DNA of 64,000 bases, taken from positions 6,047,313 through 6,111,312 of the forward strand of contig CM055760.1 in the NCBI GenBank assembly GCA_029465975.1. The letters run 5' to 3'. Of this stretch, positions 24,929 through 36,134 are shown one piece after another. This DNA is from Dallia pectoralis (taxonomy: Eukaryota > Chordata > Actinopteri > Esociformes > Umbridae). Positions within the stretch are counted from its first letter, which is position 1. Each line of letters begins with the position of its first letter. Under the pieces are notes generated by a model, which searched no databases, was not told where the DNA came from, and saw nothing but the letters and a program-made list of their open reading frames with translations. Position numbers and translations under genes: made by a program.

Positions 24929-26593
24929 TTGCTATCCCATAAACACAACCAAATGTAGATTCAGAGTAAGCACCATATTAATAAAACCTTTTCAACCTTT
25001 CAGAAGATATTTGAGGCACAGCGTTCAGATAAATATCGTTTTTGTACTGTAGCAAAATGTTTGTCATGTAAAACAGGGCCTCCCATCTGCTACTGCATCT
25101 GTAATGTTCGGAACGTTTCATCTCACTGAATACACCCGAGTTCTGCATAATGTGCATGGGGCTACCGGTCCATTTAGGATGAGGTTATCGGTTCTGGCAG
25201 AATGACCAGTGGCACACCCCGATCATGCCACTGGAATATGCCCTCGGTTCCCCCTGGAGGCCGAAATGAAACACTACAGGCCCACAGAGTCGCAACTCAC
25301 GCTTCTGTCTGTACCATAGAACAAAGATAATACACTAGCTTCAACTGCCACTGCACTCTGGGTCGTGAGGTCACTGCACACAAGCCTCAACTCAATAGCG
25401 TTCTGCTTTCTGTGGTATTGAACACACAATGTCAAAACAGAAAAGCACCAAATTGCGGATAAAGCTGAAAATGTATCAGTGTGATGACGAGAGGAAAATT
25501 CTGAGAAAAAGGTTTCCGGAATTGGGGTTTTAGACATTTATGATGGGAATAGACACTGGCTCACTTGTCTTCATTTGAACCTGCAGAAAGCAGCTCTAGG
25601 ACCAATTCTGAAGTGTATAAAACAATTCTGCTCAGATTCAACTACATGTCTCCACAACCATTGGTCCACACCTCAGCCTGCAGCAGGACAATAAACAGTA
25701 ACATCCTGCCAAAGCAACCTGGGGGTTAGCAGATCCATAAACGGGAATGATCTTGACCGGCGAATGCAATCAGCTAAACTGAATTTAATTGAACACCGAG
25801 TTTCACTTTCTGAAGACAAGACAGAAAGCAAAAATACCCTGAAAACAAACAGCAACGGCATATGGATACAGTACAGGTTTGGCATAGCATCGCCAGGTAA
25901 TCGAACGCAAATCATTTGCAAAACCAAGTACGAAATATGACAAATATATTGAGGACAATGTTGATTAGTTCAATTACGTAGTCACAAAAAAATTGGCGAT
26001 GAAGGACAATGGGCTGTATATCCTACATTTAATGAATTTAATGAATGTAAGAAATTATAGTTGACATTCTGCACTTTTAGTCCCTTTCAAATCCAAAGTG
26101 ATGGAATACAGAGCGAAAACCATAAAACTTGTTTCACTGTTGGAAAAGTTACAGACACAACACTGTAGGCGAACATTAATAATGTATCTAAATGCGCGAA
26201 GATGCTGTGTAAAGCAGCGGAGAGACTTTAAACAATAGCATTGTGCATTAATGAACAGAGTAGCAGCAGGCAGTATGCTGCAGTTATACGTGTCAGACAG
26301 ATTATATGCAGGGTTTCAATGTGAAAGTGGCAGCATCATCCCTCGGTTTCCTCAGAAGCAAAACGTAATGAGCTGGATTTCAACATGAACTGTTTGGTTG
26401 TCAAGCCCTAGTCGAGACAAAAAAACAGATTTCAATTTGAGTTAGATTTTAGTGAGGTTGTCAGAAGAAAATATAGAAAAGGAGAAACTAAGAAAATACA
26501 AATAAGCCTTAATAAAAAAAATGTATACAAGAATGGGTAGAAAATATATAGACACAACCCAGACACAGTTAGTTTGGATGTCCCAGGGGTCAG

Positions 26594-26599
26594 TTTATT
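26594..26599 (-). terminator. mzt2: Candidate mzt2 polyadenylation signal
   Basis: TTTATT on the + strand is AATAAA on the - strand, about 580 nt after the mzt2 stop codon. It is the first canonical signal I noticed downstream. Use is inferred. Confidence 0.4.
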
Positions 26600-27179
26600 G
26601 TGACAAGGTCTGAAAATGTTCCACAAATAATATTATAGGAATTTTCAAAGCAAACAGAAAATTGTAGTAATATCAACGTTGTCACCTCTCTTCAAAGACA
26701 GACTGGCCCCATCGATAAAAGTATCAGCCCATAGTTCCATTCTGAGAACGGTTTGTGCTAACCCGAATATTCAACCAACCAATACATAAACACAGCCCAA
26801 CTGACTCTGAACCAGCTATAACAGCACTTCCCCAGAGCCGTTTGTCAGGTCCAGCAATGGAGCAGGTTTTCTAAGTCATGGGTTACGTGCAAATACGCAG
26901 AACCAGAATGACCAGAACAGAGGTCCCTAAAATTAACATACTATTTACTGCATTTCATTCTACCTGGAACCCCCATAACAGGTTGATAGCATTCAGAAAT
27001 CATGCTTCTGGTAACACAGATTCTGGGTTATAATTTGGAAATATCCTCCATCTTACATGGATCACCGACATGGATGTGGAACCATAAAGCAGATGAAAGC
27101 CAAACACCAAGTGGATAGGGAATAACAACCACCACCGCAGCTCTCTGACGAGGAGAGGAAGTCCTCTGTCCTGTGAGTT

Positions 27180-29038
27180 CTAGGTGGTGGAGGTCGGGGT
27201 AATCTGAGAGGAAGAGCTGCTGCTGCCTGAGCTCTTAGTGGTCTTCTGCCCCCTGGTGGCACTGGGTTGGCGTGGCACTCTCTGGCTGGAACCTTCTCTG
27301 CTCTTCTCCCCGTGGCTTGCATTCGCTTTACTACGCACTGCATGCAGAATCACACACACGCAAACACGAGTAAGAGGGATGAAAAGAGGTTTGTGAGTGT
27401 CATGCAAGCCAAACAGGTGGCATGGGGCACCATGACGAACAACATTTAGATGCAGGACCAATGACAATTAAAACGTGATGGACAACAATGATGACCAATC
27501 AACATGAAACATCTGTCTCAAGTCTCCACCCCTTCATAAATCCCCCTACTTGACGAATTAAATAGAAAACCACACAATCACAAATGGCAGCTATTAAGCA
27601 TCAGTCGGTGGATAAGTGAAGTGCCAGAGCTGGACAGACAGACAGACAGTCAGAGATAGGCAGGCAGGCAGGCAGGCAGGCGAGACAGGGGTTAAAGACT
27701 TGACAGAGGGAGGAAAACAAGGAGTAAGAGAAAAGGGGACCTTGAGAGTGAGGAGATGAGTTGTAGGCCATCTTAGAGTTGATCCTGGTGGGCCTGGGGC
27801 CAGAAGTGGAGGAGGTAGAGGAGGATGTGGGGGGAGGTGCAGGGGGCTTAGAGCTCTTAGTGCCAGACACAACAGACTCTTCTTCAGTAGAAATGAAAGA
27901 GACACATAGGCACATAATACACACAAAAACATAGAGAGACAGACAAAAGAGAATGGTAAGAGTGCAACATGAAATGGGCAGGTACCACTGGAGGGTGATG
28001 TGTCCAATACTCCATTCAGCCAAGGCCATAGTGAAGTAAAGTGAAAAGAACAGCGACAGCGTGTTAAATAGTGTGAGAGAGAGAAGGAGGCCTTGGGAGA
28101 TTAGAGGACAAAACCAGAATATCTCCATTTTGTTATGTGTCAAAAAACACCAAGAAGACCAAACTGTTTACTCAGAAACACCTGTTCTCACGGCTGTTCT
28201 CCAAACTAAGTGACACCTGTTGTGTGCGTTGACTGCTATACTGGTGAGTTAGTACTGTGATACCTGTGTCATCCCGGCATGACACAGGTATCTGAGGGGG
28301 GGGGTTAGAGGGAGTGTGTGAGCAGGACAGGGGTACATGCCGATGCTATTGGTTAAAGTGTTGGACAAGTCACCAAATAGGTTGATGGTATAAATTCATA
28401 AACCAAAAAAGCTAAACAGATTTTAGTGTGCCCATGAGCAAGGCAGTTAACCGCAACTCCTGCAGAAAGACTGTAAGCAAAAAAAAGAAGGGGATATGCA
28501 GTGCCCTCTGCAATTATTACTGAAAACTGTTTAACGGGTTCCTCTGTCACTTCTATAGTCAAAAATATGTTTCAAAATGATGTATAAAAAGTGTTTGATT
28601 CCTAAATTGTCCACCCAGTATGCACACCAATACCCTAAGATGAAAACAATGCGTCGGCACAGTATATCGTAATCGTTTGACTTCAAATCGAAGATCTCAC
28701 AGAGCAAAGCCGAAAGAAGAAAAATCCTCTGCGTCCAAATCCTTAGAGGTCAGCGGCCGGGCTACTAGTGAGTAAGGCATGATCGGGTTAGAAAGTCTGC
28801 CGCGTCTTCCTCGAAATGACACTGACTGACCTCTGGGTTCTGTTGGGCCTGTGGAGGCTGTGAAGGTGCTGGTGTTGGGAAAGGAGGCTGCGTCTCCCAT
28901 GGAGGTGTCCGTTATCCTCTGACCTGCACACATGGCCTTCAGTGTCTGGAAGACAGCCAGCGGGGCCACGTTCATCTTCAATAGGTCTACAATGATCCTA
29001 CAGGAGATAACAGAAGATGAAATCAAGTGTACAGTACA

Positions 29039-29070
<32 letters not shown>

Positions 29071-29074
29071 TACA

Positions 29075-29157
<83 letters not shown>

Positions 29158-29403
29158 GGCTGAGGAGGAAGAGGAGAATACAGACTATTGAGATTCCCAT
29201 TTCAAGACGTACTTAAAGACCTCCTGGTCCATGGCAATGCCTGCAGCTTGAGTCAGCTCAAAAAGCTCACTTTCCTCTGCATTGAGGATCTTCTTCTTCT
29301 TCATGGCATACTTGGTGACGTTGCCACTGACCGTCACGCTCATGGCAGGGGAGTCTGGGGCTGTGGGAATGGGCCCAGGGCCACACTGCTGGGAGTGAGA
29401 CAT
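27180..29403 (-). CDS. mzt2: Mitotic-spindle organizing protein 2 (MOZART2)
   Basis: Four exons on the - strand: 29403-29213, 28997-28831, 27881-27741 and 27337-27180, giving about 218 aa. MZT2 is a small subunit of the gamma-tubulin ring complex at centrosomes and spindle poles. The conserved helical core is encoded by exons 1 and 2: KKKKILNAEESELFELTQAA, then a VDLLKMNVAPLAVFQ segment and MCAGQR, close to human MZT2. The last exon carries EGSSQRVPRQPSATR, almost identical to human (EGSSQRMPRQPSATR). Exon 3 is Ser/Thr/Pro-rich and has no obvious human match, which makes the protein longer than the human 158 aa. Exons 1 and 2 are firm. Exon 3 is less certain: its acceptor could be one codon further on, and its donor AAG|GTCCCC is weak. 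All phases join without a stop. A CA microsatellite almost fills intron 1. The gene lies head-to-head with trim23. Confidence 0.92.
27658..27681. repeat. (CAGG)n microsatellite in mzt2 intron 3
   Basis: About six GGCA units, next to a GACAGACAGACAG run at 27634-27648. Confidence 0.9.
29041..29154. repeat. Long (CA)n microsatellite filling mzt2 intron 1
   Basis: CTCTCT then CA runs, with a final uninterrupted block of about 35 CA units. It takes up over half of the 215-bp intron 28998-29212 and begins about 44 bp upstream of the exon 2 acceptor (in - strand terms the run ends there). On the transcript it reads as (TG)n. Confidence 0.95.
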
Positions 29404-30173
29404 GATGTCCCCTCCACGTCACATGGAACGCTGGTGGGAGAATAGTATCATGGAACATTATTATTTATTTATTTTAATTTTGAAAATTTCAGGCCAACTA
29501 AATGTGATTACTTTTTCTTTAACGATTTTATTTATGTCGTCGTATACCCTCAGTATACGTATATGTATTTTGGAGAAACGTCTGCAGGTAAAACTACCTA
29601 TCCAGCTGATAATGTTGTCATTTCAACTAAGCATCTGGTTGAAACAGCGCATTAGCTAGCAAGCTAATAATAACCACCGTTTGCCTTCATTAGAACCCTA
29701 GATATGTGTCATTTGGCACGAATTATTTATAAATGATTAGACTAATGCACATAAATTGTTTCTTACCTCGACGCTAAGTGGAGCTCGAAATAAGAAGTTA
29801 CATGTGTGAATGAGCTACTAAATCAGGGGGAATAGTGATAGCCTTGGCGGTTGTCATTCACGATGAACAACACATAGGCGCGGAAAATCTACGTCACAGA
29901 AAGCTGAAGCACTGTTCCATGTCCATTTTAGGGGTACTGGATAATGTTCTGTTAATGTTATTTCTTCATATTTCATAAACAGAAACTGATTATCTGTTTA
30001 CTATCGCTACGAAGTAAAATACGCATCTAACTTCTAATTTATAGTTCATCTGGTTCAAATATATTTGTTTTTCATCACCACCACTACTAATATTACGCTG
30101 TGACGCTGAGTAAGTGGTTTAATCCTCGGATGGCTGCAGCTGCGGGTGTAAACAAGCAGGGGCCGCAGCGACG
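29404..30173. promoter_or_regulatory. Shared (bidirectional) promoter region of mzt2 and trim23
   Basis: The two start codons are 770 bp apart and diverge. The interval contains a CRE-like TACGTCAC (29890-29897) and GTGACGC near 30100. CpG is commoner near 30130-30220. No TATA box is obvious, as expected for housekeeping genes. Shared regulation is inferred from the geometry. Confidence 0.5.
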
Positions 30174-30222
30174 ATGGACGTCTGTGTTCGGCACGGCAGA
30201 GGGTCGACAGGGAGTACTGTGA
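30130..30222 (+). other. Upstream ORF overlapping the trim23 start
   Basis: An ATG at 30130 opens a 30-codon frame that begins MAAAAGVNK and ends at TGA 30220-30222. It overlaps the trim23 frame (ATG 30174), offset by two bases. The peptide loosely recalls the N-terminus I remember for human TRIM23 (MATLVVNK...). It could be a genuine inhibitory uORF, or the old N-terminus cut off by a small indel. Confidence 0.5.
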
Positions 30223-33200
30223 AGGTTAGCCAACGACATTCACATATAAATATCAATTTAAATACTGCATGATTTTAATAATATGTGTCACTTGTTCGGA
30301 AACGTCCGACTAAGCTTGGCGGTTAAACCGGGGGCACATAGCTGTGAATTCGTTTCTTGGCTTGGATGCTAGCAAGTGGGTGTTGCGGCCGGGGCGTCAC
30401 TGTGCTGGAGAACGACCAGTCTGCAGTGTCTTGTTTGCGTCGCTATTTCACAAAAGCAAAATGCGTTCGTGGAAATGTCAGCAATCAAGTGCGCAGGTTT
30501 TGTATGAATCATACAAGTGGCAACTGCATCAACTTACTTCACATGTCACTGGCATGGCTGTTTATTAGCATAGATGCAAGCTAACCTTAACGGCTTGTTG
30601 CTAACTAGCGTTGTTGTGCCGGCATCATCGTTGATTAACTGCATATCTTTCTAAGCTTAACTTGCTTGTTACGTGACACTAATAGGCTTGATACAGTTAT
30701 TTGCGAACTACTACCTCGCTAGCAACACCTTTTTGTTTCCGAATATGCCATGCATGTGAAATGTGATGTCACTACAGTACTACTATTAGCTAGGTAAAGA
30801 CTACCCTTGCATTGCTCTGAACTTCGTTAAAAGGCATTTAACAATGGTGATGATTGCTTGACAACGTCATTGCGATTAAGATTTCCGGGCTAGTAAAGTC
30901 GCACAAAGTTGTTTATGCGTCAACAATACAGTAACGGAATTATTCTTCAATACGAGCAGCCAGGTTATTTGGCCTATGGAAAACATGACGCATAACTTAT
31001 TATTCTACTGCGTAGTGCAGTATATTTACTGCTCATTTCTGTATCTTATACATGCATTTTGTGATTTTAGTCAATGAAATGGGATCTATTCACGTTATGT
31101 TTGCCTATTTGACTAAACCTGTGTGTATGTTTTGGGTTTGAGGTTTTGGAATGTGGGGTGTGTGAGGATGTCTTCTCTCTCCAAGGGGACAAAGTCCCAC
31201 GGCTACTGCTCTGCGGTCACACAGTCTGCCATGATTGTCTAACCCGGCTGCCTCTGCATGGCAGAGCTGTCCGCTGCCCATTTGACCGACAGGTCACTGA
31301 AATGGGTGAGTTTCTTGGGTGGTTTAAGTCTGAGCGTGATATTAAATATCACATCAGGTCTACGGTCAAATTTATCTGTATAATATTGACTCTTTCAGGG
31401 GACTCTGGTGTTTGGGGTCTGAAAAAGAACTTTGCACTGCTCGAGCTTCTGGAGAGGCTGCAGAATGGCGCATCCAACCAGTCGGGTATAGCAGAAGATG
31501 CCCTGAAAGGCATGGGAGAGGTAGGCAGTAGTTTCCACAGCCATGGGATCTCATGTTTTATTTGAGATTATCTGAAAATAACGTTTAAGGTGGCCCATTT
31601 ACATGTTATTCTTTTAGCAGCTGCTTTTAACAAGAGCGACATGCATGCATGCACTCGTTTTGAAGTCTGTCTGGTTAGGGTCAAGGAGATCATCCTAGGA
31701 GAAATTAGGTCAGCGATCTTAGCTACTGCTTCTGGTGCCCATATACTGCTACAACATATTTCTGAATCTGGCCTGCTATTTCGGCTCACTTTCCTATTAA
31801 TAAAACATTATATGATATATCTATCCAATCCTCCACAGTCCATGACATGTAAGCCTTCGCCATTTCCTCCCACGTCCCATCTAGAGTGTAATCCGCTGTG
31901 ATGAGGACGAGAGCCACACGGCGACGATGTACTGCACGGTCTGCGCCACCCACCTGTGCGCCGACTGCTCGCAGCTCACCCACTCCACCCGCACCCTGGC
32001 CAAACACCGGCGGGTGCCCCTGGCGGACAAGCCGCACGAGAAGACGCTGTGTCCGCAGCACCAGGTCCACGCCATCGAGTTTGTCTGCCAGGAGGAGATC
32101 TGCCAGCCTGGGCCTCTCATGTGCTGCGTGTGCAAAGAGTACGGCAAGCACCAGGGACACAAGGTAACCCTGCGACGTGTGATAACCGATACGGTGGTGT
32201 TTGTAACTGTGCTAGTTGTTTGTCTGCGGTCTTATTCATTGGCACATGCCGATTTGCTTCTCTCTGATAGCATGCCGTTCTGGAGGCAGAAGCCAATCAG
32301 ATCCGGGCTTCTATCCTGGACATGGCCCACTGTATCCGTACGTTTACGGAGGAGGTGTCGGAGTACTCGCGGAAGCTGGTCGGCATTGTGCAACAGATCG
32401 AAGGCGGAGAGCACATAGTGGAGGACGGCATTGGCATGACACACACTGAACATGTAAGAACATGATGACTTGGCGCTATATGCAGAAAAACAACTTCAGA
32501 ACATGGGCCAAAATTACATCTGAGCCGTAATCAAGGTTTCACTCTTTGTAAAAGCCAATGGCTGCATTTCGAAGTCCAGGAAGCGGAATTCTATTTCCTT
32601 CGACAAATGTTGCAGGTGGTTTATTGAAGTGTTAATTTCCTGATGCTGTGTGTACATTCCTGATTGACTCAGTTGTTTCTGGGAATTCCCCAGGTCCCGG
32701 GCACGGCCGAGAGTGCACGATCCTGCGTACGGGCATACTTTGCCGATCTCCACGAGACGCTTTGCAGACAGGAGGAGATGGCGCTCAGTGTTGTAGATGC
32801 CCATGTCAGGGAGAGACTTATCTGGCTCCGGCAGCAACAGGAGGACATGACCATTCTGCTTTCCCAAGTCTCCACTGCTTGTCTACACTGTGAGAAGACA
32901 CTGCAGCAGGTAAGAGACAAAATGGCTACCGTACAGTGGCTAGAGCAGCAGATCAGTCAAAGATCTTACTTTAACATATTATGTTGTGGCTTATTGCTAA
33001 TTTTAGCATTGAGTGTAACAAATGAAAAGCCTATTAAATTGCAAAAATAAATCAGTATATGCCATTATGAATTCGTATACTAGACACTATTATTATTTTT
33101 TGCATCTGTAGGATGACTGCAGGGTTGTCTTGGCGAAGCAAGAAATCAACAGAAGGTTGGAGACTCTGCAGAAACAGCAGCAGCAGTTCACTGAACTGGC

Positions 33201-34447
33201 TGACCACATTCAGCTAGATGCTGGTATCCCTGTCACATTTACTAAGGTACAGCCCTCTGCTTCACTCAGGAGGAGTACAGCATTTGGCACAAAAAAATCC
33301 ATTGAACAGAACAGCGAGGAACTACTTCCTCAAGACGCCACGGTTTTCTCTGTTCCAGGACAACCGGGTCCACATCGGCCCTAAGATGGAGATCCGAGTG
33401 GTGACCCTGGGTCTGGACAGTGCAGGGAAGACCACCATCCTGTTCAAGCTGAAACAGGATGAGTTCATGCAACCGATTCCCACCATAGGTAAACCCACTC
33501 GTCTCGGTCAGCTCAGTCTCTACTGGTCATTGTTTACGTTGGTGAGTTTATTAACAGTGGCCGATCACCTACCTGCCGTCTTTAGGTTTTAACGTGGAGA
33601 CGGTGGAGTACAAGAACCTCAAGTTCACTATCTGGGACGTTGGTGGGAAACACAAGCTGCGGCCATTATGGAAGCATTATTATCTGAACACACAAGGTAT
33701 ATTTCTGTCAACAATATATTGTTTGCTTCTCTTGCATATATTAGCAATTAAATCAAATGTATTATCTGCTTTAAAAACATATTTTTAAGTAATGCCGACC
33801 AAGATAAACAGCAGGACAGACTTAAACTTCTATATTAGTTAAAAACCTAGTCACTTCAAGACATTGTTGGTGACAAAGGTGAAACGAGGCGTCATTGAAA
33901 GCTTGCCTTGGGGGGTCTTCAGAGTACACTACAGACTCTGTAATCTGAGAGGAATGTTCTCTACTCGAAGCCATTCATTTCTGTTTCTGTCCTCTCCTCC
34001 CTCCAGCGGTGGTGTTTGTGATTGACAGCTGTCATAGAGACCGGCTGATGGAAGCCCACAGTGAACTGGCCAAACTGCTGACAGAGAAGGAGCTGAGAGA
34101 TGCCTTGCTGCTCATCTTTGCTAACAAACAGGTACACACGCACACACAGACCTAGTCCAACAAATTGGTGTACAGACACACACACAACTAGTTCAACAAA
34201 AAGGTACACACACAGATGGTCGATTGGCCGACAAATTGATTGATTGATTCCTCCATCCTCGCGGCAGGACGTCCCGGGGGCGGTGTCAGTGGAGGAGATG
34301 ACAGAACTGCTGAGCCTCCATAAGCTATGCTGTGGGAGGAGCTGGCACATCCAGGGCTGTGATGCTCGCAGCGGAGCAGGGCTCCACGAGGGCCTGGACT
34401 GGCTGTCCCGACAGCTGGTGGCTGCTGGTGTGCTGGACGTGGCCTAA
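30174..34447 (+). CDS. trim23: E3 ubiquitin-protein ligase TRIM23 (ARD1)
   Basis: Eleven exons: 30174-30224, 31143-31305, 31399-31520, 31885-32163, 32271-32453, 32694-32909, 33112-33246, 33359-33488, 33586-33696, 34007-34131 and 34268-34447. The product is 564 aa (human 574). Residues 21-65 are the RING finger (C21, C24, C41, H43, C46, C49, C62, D65). Two B-boxes lie at about 129-157 and 167-204, and a coiled coil at about 210-385. A C-terminal ARF-type GTPase runs from about 393, with P-loop GLDSAGKT (401-408), WDVGG (443-447) and NKQD (503-506). TRIM23 is a GTP-regulated E3 ligase that acts at Golgi and lysosome membranes and in antiviral signalling and TBK1-driven autophagy. The P-loop has Ser404 where human has Gly. 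The start at 30174 was chosen because it is the only ATG in frame with exon 2 before an upstream stop at 30120. Intron 2 is only 93 nt and in frame. Confidence 0.98.
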
Positions 34448-36134
34448 ACCTGACCCTATTCCCATCTGTATCCCTCACCCTCGTTCTCCATTGCACTCTG
34501 GCCTTTCCCATCCGCAACATGTGGATACGCTTCTAAACCACCGCCAATGAACTCATCGTTGGTCCTACTGCTTTGAGATGTGCTCTGCTTTGGCTATTAA
34601 AAAGTTGAGCAATCCAACGCTGGTGATAGAGGTCCCTGTTGAGTTAATTAAACTCCCATGTTACTGCAGACATTCCCATTGGCTTAACTCATTGGACAGG
34701 TTGCAGTTCAATCTACTAGGCCGAGTTGAAGAGATTGATTTAATACATGACTTAGTCTGTGGCCAAACAGACTGAATAGTATCCATGGTCTTAAATCTCA
34801 TCTGTTAGCAGTTAATAACCAATAATCCGTTTGGTCTTGTGCAAAATATATGAATACAATTCAGGACAGCACATGCATGTGGCCAACTGCCCATTATTAG
34901 ACATCTCCATCTAAATCAGATGTATTCTCCAATCAACACGCAAGCTGTCATTTACACACTATTAAGGAACGATACATATACAGGTCAGTACTTTTACTGG
35001 TTGATTATTTAGGTGTGTGTGCCCATACATCATGTGGCTTTTCCACAGCAATTGTATTGTAAGTATCGGTGGGCTATATGATACAGCCTTTGTCAGGTGC
35101 TTTGAACTGATAACATAGAGGTGTAGTCAACTGGCACCACGTTTGCATTTAGGACTCGGCTATTATTTACATCGGTTCAAATGTTTCTGGTTACTTTTCT
35201 ATAAATTAATGCAGTTCACTGAAAAAAGCTTTTTTTCGGGGTTCAACTACAACAGAGTTTTATTATTTTAGCGTTAGTGGGAAACGTGAACAGTGTCTTA
35301 TGTATTAAATCTTTCCAACTCTGGTGTCTCATGTGATAGAATGCACCAGATTACTGATGCAGATCTGGGTGGTGTTCATTGGGGCACAATGGTGACGTTC
35401 GAAAATGTAGATTCATAAACTGTCTGACGGACTGGATAATCCGAATGTTCAATAAACCGCCGCTGATTTAGTTAGAATGCAAGTAAAACATTTCTGCTGT
35501 TAACTATATATACAAAAACTGTTAGTCTCCACAACTGTGATTGAATTCTGTACTTTAGGTCAACTATATAAACTCATCTGTCTGGAGTGCTGAGTGATAT
35601 TTTAGGTTCAATAACATAGCGCCTTTCAACTCCTTAGTTACTGCATTAAGGAACCCTCCTCTGGTTTCAATTAGCTTTTCTCACTAGCTATTTAATGGTT
35701 TCATTTCCATGTTTAAAAAAAATGCATGTCAAGAAACCTTCCCCTCTTCTTAAAGGGCATCTCTCTAATTGTGAAACCTTTGGTTGTTTTTGAAAAATGT
35801 AGAAGTACCGTGCACACATCCACACATTTGTTAACACATTTGTTACTGGTGGACTTGATAATGGCTTTTGTATAAATCATTCATATTCAATAAAAACGAA
35901 CTGGTAAATGCATGTTGTCATTGCTGACCTGAACATTCTGCAATTCATTTTCCAGAAACACATCCTGGTTTATTATAAGCATAGCTGACGGAAACCCATT
36001 ACTGAACAACTGATAAATTATTTTAAATCCCAGAAAAAAATAGGCCAAGTACGTGTAGAACAATCCAATAATCTTTACTTTGTAAAAAAGGCCATTAATA
36101 ATAAGAATATTACACAATAGACAGAGAAACTGGA
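34448..36134. other. Tail-to-tail 3' UTRs of trim23 and ppwd1
   Basis: No exon lies here. Candidate trim23 polyadenylation signals on the + strand are ATTAAA at 34596, AATAAA at 35451 and AATAAA at 35889. A candidate ppwd1 signal on the - strand is at 35974-35969. If the distal trim23 site is not used, the two transcripts do not meet; if it is, their 3' ends overlap by at least 60 bp or so. Confidence 0.5.

Larger units (their letters stand above)
20992..26593. other. lhx5 3' flank and intergenic DNA
   Basis: No further gene was recognised between lhx5 and mzt2. Simple repeats include (CA)n at 21967-21988, GT at 22991-23034, a compound minisatellite at 23636-24020, CA runs at 24298-24320 and 24421-24466, a CT-rich block at 24560-24740, and CA runs at 24801-24816 and 24901-24928. 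An lhx5 polyadenylation site was not placed; a weak AATACA signal occurs near 21558. Confidence 0.5.

Noticed and set aside
30130..30222. ATG at 30130 as the trim23 start codon
   Set aside because: Its frame meets TGA before the exon 1 donor; only 30174 joins exon 2 in frame. It is reported as a uORF.
31146..31565. 139-aa continuous frame across trim23 exons 2 and 3 as an intronless gene
   Set aside because: GT-AG sites at 31306 and 31398 restore exact homology to TRIM23 when the 93-nt intron is removed. Retention is listed only as a possibility.
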